Source: Hyphomicrobiales bacterium
GTDB lineage: Bacteria > Pseudomonadota > Alphaproteobacteria > Rhizobiales > Rhizobiaceae
Assembly: GCA_900469965.1 (NCBI GenBank)
Contig: UBZP01000015.1
Location: 1 to 64,000 of the forward strand
Reading direction: 5' to 3'
DNA: 64,000 nt
Both the position numbers and the translations under genes were made by a program. The stretch's first letter is position 1. Each line of letters begins with the position of its first letter. Under the pieces are notes generated by a model that was given only the letters and a program-made list of their open reading frames with translations, did not search any database and was not told the origin of the DNA. This document shows, piece after piece, positions 34,106 to 42,748 of the stretch.

Positions 34106-34915
34106 ATGACCGAGCCGTCCGGGCAGGAGCACGAGCCGGAATACGACGACGATGCGATCCGCTTCCTCGCGGTCGTGTGGGGCGAGGGCTATCTCTCGCC
34201 CGGCGGTTCGCAGGAGGTGGACCGGGTGCTCGAAGGCATCGATCTGGCGGGGCGGTCGGTGCTCGATTTCGGCTGCGGCGCGGGCGGCGTGACGCTGCAC
34301 ATCGCCAAGGCGCAAGGGCCGGCGGAGATCGTCGGCTACGACGTCGAGCAGCCGGTGGTCGACCGGGCGCGGGCGGCCGCGGTGCGCGAGGGGCTGACGG
34401 CGCAGGTCCGCTTCATCGCCACGCCGCCCGGCCGGCTACCCTTCGACGACGGCGAGTTCGACGTCGTCTTCTCCAAGGATGCGATGGTCCATGTGCCCGA
34501 CAAGGAGGCGCTGTTTGCCGAGCTTTACCGGGTGCTGAAGCCGGGCGGGCGGCTGGCCGCCTCCGACTGGCTGATTTCGCACGACGGCGAGCCGTCGACG
34601 GCGATGAAGGACTATGTCGCCGCCGAGGGGCTGATGTTCGGCATGGCCTCGCCGGCGCGCTATCTGGATGCGATGCGGGCCGCCGGCTTCATCGAGGTCG
34701 CGGCCGTCGATCGCAACGGCTGGTACCGCGAGGTGGCGCGCGCCGAGCTCGAGCGGCTGAAGGGCCCGCTGTGGGCGACGGCCGTGGCCGCCGTCGGCGA
34801 GGCCTATGTCGCCAAGAACATCCGCACCTGGGAAGCCATGCAGAAGGTGCTTGACACCGGCGAGCATTGCCCCACTCATCTTTTCGGCAGCAAGCCGGCC
34901 GGAGGCCATCCGTGA
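34106..34915 (+). CDS. SAM-dependent methyltransferase, possibly N-methyltransferase
   Basis: The 269-residue class I methyltransferase has motif I VLDFGCGAGGVTLHIA (about residues 48-63), the acidic loop VGYDVEQPVV, FDVVFSKDAMVHVPDKEALFAELYRVLKPGGRLAASDW, and a C-terminal SPARYLDAMRAAGF. The KDAMVHV..K..L..E..RVLKPGG pattern resembles phosphoethanolamine and glycine/sarcosine N-methyltransferases. It could act on an amine handled by this locus, or be a small-molecule methyltransferase of another kind. It heads the plus-strand operon next to operator site A. Its stop overlaps the start of the regulator gene. Confidence 0.85.
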   Translation: MTEPSGQEHEPEYDDDAIRFLAVVWGEGYLSPGGSQEVDRVLEGIDLAGRSVLDFGCGAGGVTLHIAKAQGPAEIVGYDVEQPVVDRARAAAVREGLTAQVRFIATPPGRLPFDDGEFDVVFSKDAMVHVPDKEALFAELYRVLKPGGRLAASDWLISHDGEPSTAMKDYVAAEGLMFGMASPARYLDAMRAAGFIEVAAVDRNGWYREVARAELERLKGPLWATAVAAVGEAYVAKNIRTWEAMQKVLDTGEHCPTHLFGSKPAGGHP

Positions 34916-35616
34916 ACGAGGCGCTGCGAAATCCCAAAATGAGAATGGCGGTGAAGATGCGGGCAAACGCGGCGCAGAAGGAAGCGACTGACATCGAGAA
35001 GAAGGGGCGCAAGGCCTCCAAGGAAACACGAAGGCTGCAACTGATCGAGGCGACGATCGATTCGCTGGCGAAGCGCGGCTATGCCGAGACGACGCTGGCC
35101 GACGTCGCCGACGGGGCGGGGCTGTCGCGCGGCATCGTCAACTTCCATTTCGAAAGCAAGGAGAAGCTGCTCGTCGCGACGCTGCAGGCGATGGCGGACG
35201 AATATGCCAACCACTGGTACACGGCGCTGGAGAAGGCGGGGCCGCGCCCGGCCGACCAGCTCTGGGCGCTGGTCGCCGCCGATTTCGACCGGCGGATCTG
35301 CACCAAGCGCAAGCTCGCCGCCTGGTGCGCCTTCTGGGGCGAGGCGAAGTCGCGGCCGACCTACCAGGCGCTCTGCGGCGCGCGCGACGTCAAGTACCAG
35401 GAGATGGTGATCGCGCTCTGTGCCGCGCTCAAGGCGGAGGGCGGTTACGACTATACCGCCGAAACGATGGCGCTCTCGCTCTCCAGCATGCTGGAGGGGC
35501 TGTGGCTACGGCTCATGATGGGCGACGGCCTCACCCGCGAGAAGGCGCACGAGGCGGCGATCGAGGCGATCGTCGCGATGTTTCCGAAGCATATCGCCCG
35601 CAACGGACCGAAATAG
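34912..35616 (+). CDS. BetI-like TetR-family regulator
   Basis: The 234-residue protein has a long basic N-terminal tail of about 45 residues. Then comes a TetR HTH (RRLQLIEATIDSLAKRGYAETTLADVADGAGLSRGIVNFHFESKEKLLVATL) and a BetI-type C-terminal domain (KLAAWCAFWGEAKSRPTYQALC, LSSMLEGLWLRLMMGDGLTREKAHEAAIE). BetI represses choline-betaine genes in enterics and rhizobia and responds to choline. Here the neighbours differ, so the ligand may be another quaternary or methylated amine. The GTG start at 34912 follows GGAGG by 6 bases and overlaps the methyltransferase stop; ATGs at 34939-34957 are alternatives. Confidence 0.87.
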   Translation: MNEALRNPKMRMAVKMRANAAQKEATDIEKKGRKASKETRRLQLIEATIDSLAKRGYAETTLADVADGAGLSRGIVNFHFESKEKLLVATLQAMADEYANHWYTALEKAGPRPADQLWALVAADFDRRICTKRKLAAWCAFWGEAKSRPTYQALCGARDVKYQEMVIALCAALKAEGGYDYTAETMALSLSSMLEGLWLRLMMGDGLTREKAHEAAIEAIVAMFPKHIARNGPK

Positions 35617-35641
35617 CCAACCAGAAAAAAGGGGAATGAGC

Positions 35642-36721
35642 ATGAGCATCTCGTACAGGGCCGGAACGTTTCTCACGGTCGCCATGGCCGCCGCGCTGTC
35701 CGTCTCCACCGCGCTGCCTGCCAGAGCCGACGGGCTGACGGTGTTCGACTGGTCGGGCTACGAGGACCCGGCCTTCTTCCCCATCTACATCGAAAAGCAT
35801 GGCGGCCCGCCGGACTTCGCCTTCTTCGGCGACGAGGAGGAGGCCTTCCAGAAGCTCAGGGCCGGCTTCAAGGCTGATGTCGCCCACCCTTGTGCGCAGA
35901 GCCTGCCGAAGTGGCGCGACGCGGGGATGATCGAGCCGCTCGACACCACCAAGCTCACGCACTGGAATGACGTGCTGCCCGGGCTGAAGTCGATGAAGGA
36001 CCTGATGACCTCGGCGGACGGGACCGCCTGGCTCATTCCCTACGAGTGGGGCAACACCGTGCTGACCTATCGGACCGACACGGTCCAGCCCGAGGAGGTC
36101 GCCTCTCTGAAGGCCTTCGCCGATCCGAAGTTCAAGGACCGGGTGTCGATTGGCGACAATGTCGACGACGTCTATGCGCTGGCGGCACTGGCGATCGGGG
36201 TGAAGGACTGGACGCAGATGACCGACGAGCAGTTCAAGGAGGCGTCGGAGTTCCTGCGTGAGGTGCACAAGAACGTCCGGCTCTACTGGACCGACAATAC
36301 CGAGCTCAGCCAGGCGATGGGGAGCGGCGAGATCGACCTGGCCTGGGCCTGGAACGAGACGGCGGTGACGCTTGCGGCCGAGGGCGTGCCGGTCGCGATG
36401 AAGCGGGACACGGCGGAGGGGCTGTCCACCTGGGTCTGCGGCTATGTCCGGCTGAAGGGCGGCGAAGGCAACGTCGACCAGCTCTACGATTATCTGAACG
36501 CCGTGACCGATCCCGCCGTCTCGAAATACATGGTGGAAAGCTGGGGCTACGGCCACTCCAACGCCAAGGGCATGGCTGCCGTCGATGCCGCCGTGCTGAA
36601 GGAAAAGGGCTATGGCGACGTGGAGACCTTCACGGAGGGCACGCTGTTCCAGTCCCCCTTGCCGAACGAGCTGCGGCAGAAGATGATCGCCGAATTCGAG
36701 AAGATCAAATCGGGATACTAG
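35642..36721 (+). CDS. Polyamine-type ABC transporter binding protein (PotD-like)
   Basis: The 359-residue protein has a signal peptide ending near LPARADG, then the PotD-like opening LTVFDWSGYEDPAFFPIYIEKHG. Further features are DVAHPCAQSLPKWRDAGMIEPLDTTKL, IPYEWGNTVLTYRTD and an LYWTDNTELSQAMGSGEIDLAWAWNE block. Family members bind putrescine, spermidine or other amines. ATG at 35642 is preferred because the GGGGA ribosome binding site is too close to the ATG at 35636. The membrane and ATPase parts are encoded about 1.4-4.2 kb downstream on the other strand. Confidence 0.9.
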   Translation: MSISYRAGTFLTVAMAAALSVSTALPARADGLTVFDWSGYEDPAFFPIYIEKHGGPPDFAFFGDEEEAFQKLRAGFKADVAHPCAQSLPKWRDAGMIEPLDTTKLTHWNDVLPGLKSMKDLMTSADGTAWLIPYEWGNTVLTYRTDTVQPEEVASLKAFADPKFKDRVSIGDNVDDVYALAALAIGVKDWTQMTDEQFKEASEFLREVHKNVRLYWTDNTELSQAMGSGEIDLAWAWNETAVTLAAEGVPVAMKRDTAEGLSTWVCGYVRLKGGEGNVDQLYDYLNAVTDPAVSKYMVESWGYGHSNAKGMAAVDAAVLKEKGYGDVETFTEGTLFQSPLPNELRQKMIAEFEKIKSGY

Positions 36722-36733
36722 CGCCTGTCCCCA

Positions 36734-37996
36734 ATGCCGCACATCCATGACGTGATCGTCGTCGGGGCCGGGTTCACCGGCCTCTCGGCCGCCCTTGCGC
36801 TTACGGGGCGGGACGTGCTGGTGCTGGAGGCGGCCGACCGCGTCGGCGGGCGGGTCGAATCGGCCCGCTTCGGCGACGGCACGCGGGTGGACACCGGCGC
36901 CCAGTTCGTCTGCGACGACATGGAAAACGTCATGGCGCTGCTCCGGCGCTATGGCAAGACGCTGGTGCACACGCCGATGGACGGCACGTCGCTGGTGCAG
37001 CCGCCCGGGCCGGATGACGACGACGCCTATCTGCAGTCGCGCGCCCTGCGGCTGCAGTTGCGCCGGCTCGACCCGGCCGATCCCGCGATCGCCGGGCTGA
37101 CGGTCGCCGACTGGCTGGCGCGGCAGCGGGTCAGCACCGGCGCGGCACGCGCCTTCCGGTCGACCGTGGAGGGGCTGTGGTGCCGGCCGATCGGCGAACT
37201 GCCGATGTGGTATCTCGTCTCCAACGACCGGCGCATCACCAACAAGCAGACCGAGATCCAATATTTCGTCGGAGAGACCATCCATTCGCTGGCCGACGAC
37301 ATGGCCGCCGACCTCGGCGACCGCCTGCTGACCGGCCATCCGGTCCGGCAGATCACGGTTACGGGGGAAGGGGTGGGGGTGACTGCCGCGGGACGGATGT
37401 TCCTCGCCCGGCAGGCGATCGTTGCCGTGCCGCCGGTGATGGCCTCCCGGATCGCCTTCGAGCCCGGCCTGCCGCCGCCGCTTGCGGCTGCGCTCGGCGC
37501 CTGGCGGAGCGGGGCAGTGATCAAGGTGCAGGTCCGCTACCGCCGGCCGTTCTGGCGTGACGACGGGCTCAGCGGGCTGGTGGCGTGGCGCGATCCGCTC
37601 GGGCTGTTTTCCTGCGACGTCAGCCGCGAGGGCGCGGGCGCGACCCTCGTCGTCTTCATCGCCGGACCGCTGGCGCTCTCCTGGCGGCAGATGCGGGAGC
37701 CGGCCTTGCGGCAGGCGATCCTCGACAGGCTCGCCGGCGCGCTCGGCGCGGCAGCCCGGGAGGCCGAGGCGATCGTGCTGCGCGACTGGACCGACGACCG
37801 CTGGTGCGGCGGCGGCTATGGCGACACGATCTTCGACATGCAGGCACGGGATGCCGAGGACATCCTGCGCGCCGGCGCCGGCCCGATCCACTTCGCCTGC
37901 GCCGAGCTCTCGCCGTCGTTTCCGTGTTACGTGGAAGGGGCGATCGTGGCGGGGAGGGCGGTCGCGGAGGCGATAGGCGTGGCGAATAGCGAATAG
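36734..37996 (+). CDS. Flavin-containing amine oxidase
   Basis: The 420-residue protein has the FAD fold VIVVGAGFTGLSAALALTGRDVLVLEAADRVGGRVES, the RVDTGAQFV segment, a central VKVQVRYRRPFWRDDGLSG (as IKVQVRY), and the C-terminal DWTDDRWCGGGYGDT...FACAELSPSFPCYVEGAIVAGRAVA. This matches monoamine/polyamine oxidases, which oxidise a C-N bond and release an aldehyde, an amine and hydrogen peroxide. It follows the PotD-like gene by 12 bases, so it is the likely first oxidation step for the imported amine (inference). It converges on the transporter genes across a heptamer repeat. Confidence 0.88.
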   Translation: MPHIHDVIVVGAGFTGLSAALALTGRDVLVLEAADRVGGRVESARFGDGTRVDTGAQFVCDDMENVMALLRRYGKTLVHTPMDGTSLVQPPGPDDDDAYLQSRALRLQLRRLDPADPAIAGLTVADWLARQRVSTGAARAFRSTVEGLWCRPIGELPMWYLVSNDRRITNKQTEIQYFVGETIHSLADDMAADLGDRLLTGHPVRQITVTGEGVGVTAAGRMFLARQAIVAVPPVMASRIAFEPGLPPPLAAALGAWRSGAVIKVQVRYRRPFWRDDGLSGLVAWRDPLGLFSCDVSREGAGATLVVFIAGPLALSWRQMREPALRQAILDRLAGALGAAAREAEAIVLRDWTDDRWCGGGYGDTIFDMQARDAEDILRAGAGPIHFACAELSPSFPCYVEGAIVAGRAVAEAIGVANSE

Positions 37997-38113
37997 CGAG
38001 TTGAGGGTGAATGTGCACGGCTCGCGAAATCGGCTCTTGCGGCGAATGAGGGGAACCTGCAAGGCTACACGCTACTCGCTACACGCTACTCGCTACTCGC
38101 TACTCGCTATCGG
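37982..38113. repeat. Inverted arrays of a 7-bp repeat between convergent genes
   Basis: Six tandem heptamers alternate CTACACG and CTACTCG (38065-38106), plus a degenerate seventh. About 65 bases to the left, GCGAATA-type heptamers (37982-38000) form the complementary strand of the same motif. The arrays can pair into a long hairpin that would act as a bidirectional terminator. The right end overlaps the last codons of the ATPase gene and the left end overlaps the last codons of the amine oxidase gene. Confidence 0.75.
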
Positions 38114-39210
38114 CCCACCCCATCCTCCGCCAGTAGCACGAACGCCTCCGGATCATAGGCGAGGCGGATCTCGGCGCCGAGCGGCAGGTCGTCGGCGCCG
38201 TAGTCGTTGGTCTCGATCATCGACAGCGGCTTCTCCAGCCCGTCGACGCCGATCGTCAGATGGGTGACCTCGCCGAAATAGGCGCGGTTCTCGACGCGGC
38301 CGACCAGTTCGTGCGGCGCGCGCTCGTCGTCCCACAGAAGCCGCAGGCGTTCCGGGCGGATGCCGACGGTGACCCGGCCGTCGGGGGCGGCAAAGCCCTT
38401 GGGGCGCTCCAGGCGGATCGTGCCGAAGCGGGCGGTTTCGACGGCGACGTCGCTTCCGCGCTCCGCAACGAGCCTGGCGCCGAGGAAGTTCATGCCGCCG
38501 AGGAAGTCCGCCACCTTGCGGGTGCGCGGGTGCTGGTAGATCTCCTTCGGGGTCGCCACCTGGGCGATCCGGCCGCCGAACATCACCGCGATGCGGTCGG
38601 AGAGCGCCAGCGCCTCGTACTGGTCGTGGGTGACGAGGACGAAGGTGATGCCGACGGCCTTCTGCAGGCTGCGCAGTTCCACCTGCATCTCCTCGCGCAG
38701 CTTCTTGTCGAGCGCCGACAGCGGTTCGTCGAGGAGCAGCACCTTCGGCCGCATGACCAGCGCACGCGCGAGCGCCACGCGCTGGCGCTGGCCGCCGGAG
38801 AGCTCGGTGGCCTTGCGCCGGTCCAGCCCGGTGAGCCGCACCTGGTCGAGCGCGTCGGAGACCCGTCGGCGCTCCTCGGCTGCGTCCAGCTTCAGCCGCT
38901 TCAGCCCGTAGGCGACGTTCTCGCCGACGTCGAGATGCGGGAAGATCGCGTAGTTCTGGAAGACCATGTTGGTCGGGCGGCGGTTGGCCGGCAGCAGCGT
39001 GCTCGTCACCCCGTCGATGCGGATCTCGCCGCTGGTCGGCACGTCGAAGCCGGCGATCAGGCGCAGAAGCGTGGTCTTGCCGCAGCCGGACGGGCCGAGC
39101 AGCGAGAAGAACTCGCCGGCGCCGATCTCCAGCGAGACGTCGTCGAGCGCCCGGTAGCTGGCGTAGAACCTGGAGACGTTTTCGATCGCGATCATCGGAC
39201 GGTCCGGCAT
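38107..39210 (-). CDS. Polyamine-type ABC transporter ATP-binding protein (PotA-like)
   Basis: The 367-residue ATPase has Walker A GPSGCGKTT, MVFQNYAIFPHLDV, signature [14 protein letters not shown], Walker B LLLDEPLSALD and VTHDQYEALAL, followed by a C-terminal TOBE domain (VGIRPERLRL). It energises the importer with the two permeases and the PotD-like protein. The ATG at 39210 follows CAGGAG. It is the last gene of the minus-strand potB-potC-potA-like operon. Confidence 0.92.
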   Translation of the reverse strand: MPDRPMIAIENVSRFYASYRALDDVSLEIGAGEFFSLLGPSGCGKTTLLRLIAGFDVPTSGEIRIDGVTSTLLPANRRPTNMVFQNYAIFPHLDVGENVAYGLKRLKLDAAEERRRVSDALDQVRLTGLDRRKATELSGGQRQRVALARALVMRPKVLLLDEPLSALDKKLREEMQVELRSLQKAVGITFVLVTHDQYEALALSDRIAVMFGGRIAQVATPKEIYQHPRTRKVADFLGGMNFLGARLVAERGSDVAVETARFGTIRLERPKGFAAPDGRVTVGIRPERLRLLWDDERAPHELVGRVENRAYFGEVTHLTIGVDGLEKPLSMIETNDYGADDLPLGAEIRLAYDPEAFVLLAEDGVGR

Positions 39211-39221
39211 GGTGGCTCCTG

Positions 39222-40034
39222 TCAAGGTGCGAGCGTGGCGCGCGTGCGCCGCTCCGCCCGGCGCCGGAGGACCTCGGCGACGGTGAGGAGGACGACGGAG
39301 GCGAGGATCATCAGGCTGCCGAGCGCCAGCACGCCCGGCAGCTTGGCGGCGAAGCGCAGCTGCCCCCAGATATAGACCGGCAGCGTCGGCTCGGTGCCGG
39401 AGAGGAAGAAGGCCAGGATGAACTCGTCGAGCGAGATGGTGAAGGTGACGAGCAGGCTGGAGACGATCGCCGGCGCCACCACCGGCAGGGTGACGCGCCG
39501 GAAGGTGCCGAGGGCGGTCTCGCCGAGATCGTAGGAGGCCTCCTCCAGGCTGCGGTCGAAGCCCTCGAAGCCGGAGACGAGCACCGACATGGCGTAGGGA
39601 ATGCAGAAGACGACCTGGCCGAGGATGACCGTCACCAGCGACAGTTCCAACCCCATCTGCAGCACGATCATCAGCAGCGAGACGGCGACGATGATCTCCG
39701 GCAGGAACAAGGGCGCCATGATCAGGCCGGTCGCCGGCTTCTGGCCGCGGAAGCGGTAGCGGGTGATGGCGCGGGCGGCGCAGATGCCGAGGATGGTGCT
39801 GAGCAGCGAGACGCAGACGCCGACGACGAGGCTGTTGCGCGCCGCCTGCAGGAGCACCGTGTTGCCCCAGAGCGAGGCGTACCACTTGGTGGTGAAGCCC
39901 GCGAGCGGCAGCGTCGTGGTCGCCGCGTCGTTGAAGGAGAAGACCGGCAGGAGCAGGATCGGCAGGTAGAGGAACAGGAAATAGACCGCAACATAGACGG
40001 GCAGGAAGGGGAGGTAGCGCAGCCTCTGCAGCAT
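39222..40034 (-). CDS. Polyamine-type ABC transporter permease (PotC-like)
   Basis: The 270-residue membrane protein has about six hydrophobic segments. It shows VYFLFLYLPILLLPVFSFN, the PotC/PotI-like GFTTKWYASLWGN, and an EAA loop (DRSLEEASYDLGETALGTFRRVTLPVVAPAI). The ATG overlaps the upstream permease's stop by one base (TGATG). It forms the channel together with the PotB-like permease. Confidence 0.92.
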   Translation of the reverse strand: MLQRLRYLPFLPVYVAVYFLFLYLPILLLPVFSFNDAATTTLPLAGFTTKWYASLWGNTVLLQAARNSLVVGVCVSLLSTILGICAARAITRYRFRGQKPATGLIMAPLFLPEIIVAVSLLMIVLQMGLELSLVTVILGQVVFCIPYAMSVLVSGFEGFDRSLEEASYDLGETALGTFRRVTLPVVAPAIVSSLLVTFTISLDEFILAFFLSGTEPTLPVYIWGQLRFAAKLPGVLALGSLMILASVVLLTVAEVLRRRAERRTRATLAP

Positions 40035-40951
40035 CAGCGGATCCTCCGGACGGCGACGCGCAGCGACAAGACGACGGCTGCGGCGACCAGCGAGACGAGC
40101 ACCATGGTCGTGACCGACAGGGCGGCGCCGAGCGGCCAGTTGGCGCCCTTGCCGAACTGCGCCTGGATGGCGGTGGCGATCATCACCCCGTCCTTGCCGC
40201 CGACGAGCTTCGGGGTGACGTAGTCGCCGACCGTCGGGATCATCACGATCAGGAAGGCGGAAATGACGCCCGGCATCGACAGCGGCAGGGTGACGCGCAG
40301 GAAGGCGCGCAGCGGGCCGTCGCCGAGGTCGCGCGCCGCCTCGATCAGCGTGCGGTCGATCTTCTGCAGCGAGACGTAGATCGGCAGGATGGCGAAGGCG
40401 GCCCAGCTGTGCACGAGGGTGATGACGACGGCGTTGGCATTGTAGAGCAGCGAGGTGATCGGCTGGTCGATCAGGCCGACCGACATCAGGCCGGTGTTGA
40501 GCACGCCGCCATAGCCGAGGATCACCTTCCAGGACATCACCCGCAAGAGATAGCTGGTCCAGCAGGGGATGGTGACGAGGAACAGCCAGAGGTTCCGGTG
40601 AGCGCCGCCGTGGAAGGAGATGAACCAGGCGATCGGATAGGAGAATCCGACGGTGATCGCGCTGGTGAGAAGCGATATCCACAGCGAGCGGACGAACAGG
40701 TCGCGGTAGATCGGCTCGGTCAGCGCCTGGCGATAGTTCTCCAGGGTGAAGCTGCGGTCGATCTCGAGATAGTTCTGGGTCCAGAAACTGTAGGCGACGA
40801 CGAGCAGGACCGGGACGAGGAGGAGGGCCAGCGCGTAGAGTAGCGTCGGCGAGATCATCGCCAGGCCGCGGGCCTCCTCGCTGTGCCGCCAGCGCCCGCC
40901 TGTGGCGGGCTTCGGCGCGTCGGGCGCGGAGGTGATCGCCGCCGAGCTCAT
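40034..40951 (-). CDS. Polyamine-type ABC transporter permease (PotB-like)
   Basis: The 305-residue membrane protein has a 30-residue hydrophilic N-terminus, then LLYALALLLVPVLLVVAYSFW and five further segments. The EAA loop reads DRTLIEAARDLGDGPLRAFLRVTLPLSMPGVI, and the conserved MIPTVGDYVTPKLVGG is typical of PotB/PotH. It is the first gene of the transporter operon and faces the aminotransferase gene across operator site B. Confidence 0.92.
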   Translation of the reverse strand: MSSAAITSAPDAPKPATGGRWRHSEEARGLAMISPTLLYALALLLVPVLLVVAYSFWTQNYLEIDRSFTLENYRQALTEPIYRDLFVRSLWISLLTSAITVGFSYPIAWFISFHGGAHRNLWLFLVTIPCWTSYLLRVMSWKVILGYGGVLNTGLMSVGLIDQPITSLLYNANAVVITLVHSWAAFAILPIYVSLQKIDRTLIEAARDLGDGPLRAFLRVTLPLSMPGVISAFLIVMIPTVGDYVTPKLVGGKDGVMIATAIQAQFGKGANWPLGAALSVTTMVLVSLVAAAVVLSLRVAVRRIR

Positions 40952-41123
40952 CGCGGCCTTCTCTTTGCGCCGCGGGGCCGTCCCTGCACGCGAATGCCTG
41001 CGGGACAGAGCCCGCTCTCCTCAGTTTCCGATGCCATCGCGACCGCCTTTTCGGCTTGTTGCTGTTCCCGGATTGAAGATGAGCGCAAACCGCCATTGAA
41101 ATCAAGCGGTATTTCTGAGATAT

Positions 41124-41143
41124 TGATTGAACGCCCATTCAAT
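41124..41143. promoter_or_regulatory. BetI-like operator, site B
   Basis: Read on the minus strand the site is TTGAATGGGCGTTCAATCAA, matching the site C core at 13 of its first 15 positions. On the plus strand it shows an inverted repeat TTGAA-N6-TTCAA (41127-41142). It lies in the divergent gap between the transporter operon and the aminotransferase gene, 75 bases before the latter. Confidence 0.6.
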
Positions 41144-41217
41144 ATGAAATGAGAATATCCGTATTTTCAGCATGTTGGATCGCGAATTGACTATTTTCAA
41201 ATGAACGGGAGTGGGGA

Positions 41218-42642
41218 ATGGCTGCGATACCGAAGACGACCCGTGAGGCCGGATCCGCGGGCGATGGCGTCCAGGACGAACTGAGCCTGATGGCCGAGGA
41301 TCACCTGGTGCAGCCATGGCCGGTGTCGGGCTCGATCGGGGCGGAGGCGCGCGGGCGGCTGACGGCGGGCGAGGGCATCTATGTCACCGACGCCGCCGGC
41401 CGCCGGCTGATCGACGGGCCCGCCGGAATGTGGTGCGTCAATGCCGGTCACCGCCGCCGGGAGCTTGCCGAGGTGATGGCGGCGCAGGCGATGGAGCTTT
41501 CCTACAATTCGCCTTGGTACACGACGAACGCGCCGTCGGCGATCCTGTCCAAGCGGCTCGCCGGCCATGCGCCGGAGGGGCTCGACCACGTGTTCTACAC
41601 GACCGGCGGCTCCTCGGCGGTGGAGACGGCGCTGCGCTTCATGCAGTTTGCCAACAACGTGAAGGGGCGGGGCGAGAAGAAGCTGATCGTCTCCCGCCAG
41701 GGCGGCTATCACGGCTCGACCTACCTGTCGGCCTCGCTGAACGGGCGCCCGCGCGACCAGGACTGGATGGACAGCGCGAGCGAACTGGTGATCAAGCTCA
41801 CCTGCCCGAACCCGTTCCGCCGGCCGGATGGCGTCGGTCCCGCCGAGTTCTGCGACTATCTCGTTTCGGAATTCCGCGACGTGATCGAGACGGTCGGCGC
41901 CGAGCGCATCGGCGCCTTCGTTGCCGAGCCGATCATGGCCTCGGGCGGCGTCATCGTGCCGCCGGACGGCTATCTGTCCCGAATGCGCGCGCTCTGCCGG
42001 GACAACGACATCCTGTTCATCGCCGACGAGGTGGTGACCGCCTTCGGACGGCTCGGCCACGTATTCGCCTCGCAGGACGTGTTCGGGCTCGATCCGGACA
42101 TGATCACCTTTGCCAAGGGCGTGACGTCCGGCTACTTCCCGCTCGGCGGCGTGATGATCGCAGGCCGGCTGCTCGAGGACCTGCGTCGTTCCAACCATTC
42201 CGAGGCGATGTTCGCGCACGGGCTGACCTATTCCAGCCATCCGGTCGGCTGCGCGGTGGCGCTGAAGAACCTCGACATTCTCGAGGACGGCCTGCTGGAG
42301 CATGCCCGCGCCGTCTCCTCGCACTTCCAGTCGCGCCTGAAAGCGCTGGAAGCGCTTCCGCTGGTCGGCGAGGTGCGCGGCATGGGGCTGATGGCCTGCA
42401 TCGAATGCGTGGCCGACCGGACCAGCAACAACCCGCTGACGCTGGACCTGGAGGTGGGCAAGCGGATCGACGGCCATTGCCAGGAACTGGGGCTGCTGGT
42501 GCGGCCGCTGATCAACATGTGCGTGATGTCGCCGCCGCTCACGATCACCGCCGCCCAGATCGACGAGATGGCCGACATCCTGCGCCGCGGCATCGAGCTG
42601 ACGATGGACGACCTGGTGCGGGAAGGGCTGTGGCACGGGTGA
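41218..42642 (+). CDS. Class III pyridoxal-phosphate aminotransferase
   Basis: The 474-residue omega-aminotransferase has AGMWCVNAGHRRRELAEVM, FYTTGGSSAVETALRFMQ, YHGSTYLSAS, VAEPIMASGGVIVPPDGYL, FIADEVVTAFGRLG and the PLP-lysine region MITFAKGVTSGYFPLGGVMI (Lys at about residue 299). It transfers an amino group from a diamine, omega-amino acid or amino alcohol to pyruvate or a similar acceptor. Co-regulation with a PotABCD-type importer suggests it acts on a polyamine-derived primary amine. A strong terminator follows. Confidence 0.93.
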   Translation: MAAIPKTTREAGSAGDGVQDELSLMAEDHLVQPWPVSGSIGAEARGRLTAGEGIYVTDAAGRRLIDGPAGMWCVNAGHRRRELAEVMAAQAMELSYNSPWYTTNAPSAILSKRLAGHAPEGLDHVFYTTGGSSAVETALRFMQFANNVKGRGEKKLIVSRQGGYHGSTYLSASLNGRPRDQDWMDSASELVIKLTCPNPFRRPDGVGPAEFCDYLVSEFRDVIETVGAERIGAFVAEPIMASGGVIVPPDGYLSRMRALCRDNDILFIADEVVTAFGRLGHVFASQDVFGLDPDMITFAKGVTSGYFPLGGVMIAGRLLEDLRRSNHSEAMFAHGLTYSSHPVGCAVALKNLDILEDGLLEHARAVSSHFQSRLKALEALPLVGEVRGMGLMACIECVADRTSNNPLTLDLEVGKRIDGHCQELGLLVRPLINMCVMSPPLTITAAQIDEMADILRRGIELTMDDLVREGLWHG

Positions 42643-42679
42643 GGCCGAGGGGGAGGCGCCGTTCCCGGCTCTGACGCGA

Positions 42680-42712
42680 CGGGGCCCGCGAAAGCGGGCC
42701 CCGTTCCTGTTT
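42680..42712 (+). terminator. Intrinsic terminator after the aminotransferase gene
   Basis: CGGGGCCCGC (42680-42689), a GAAA tetraloop, and GCGGGCCCCG (42694-42703) form a perfect 10-bp stem, followed by TTCCTGTTT. It is 37 bases after the stop codon and could also serve the convergent Rieske gene. Confidence 0.8.
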
Positions 42713-42748
42713 CGGCAGCGGATCGGTAGTGGATCGGCGGCGAAGCGG

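Noticed and set aside
34912-35616. Calling the TetR gene betI of the classical choline operon
   Set aside because: No choline sulfatase, choline dehydrogenase or betaine aldehyde dehydrogenase gene is linked; only the regulator type and operator style agree.
35531-38062. An 843-residue minus-strand frame over the TetR tail, PotD-like and amine oxidase genes
   Set aside because: Spans several well-supported plus-strand genes and shows no domain; an antisense artefact of GC bias.
38065-38106. Possible CRISPR-like array
   Set aside because: The units are contiguous heptamers without spacers and no cas genes are present; it is a simple tandem repeat.
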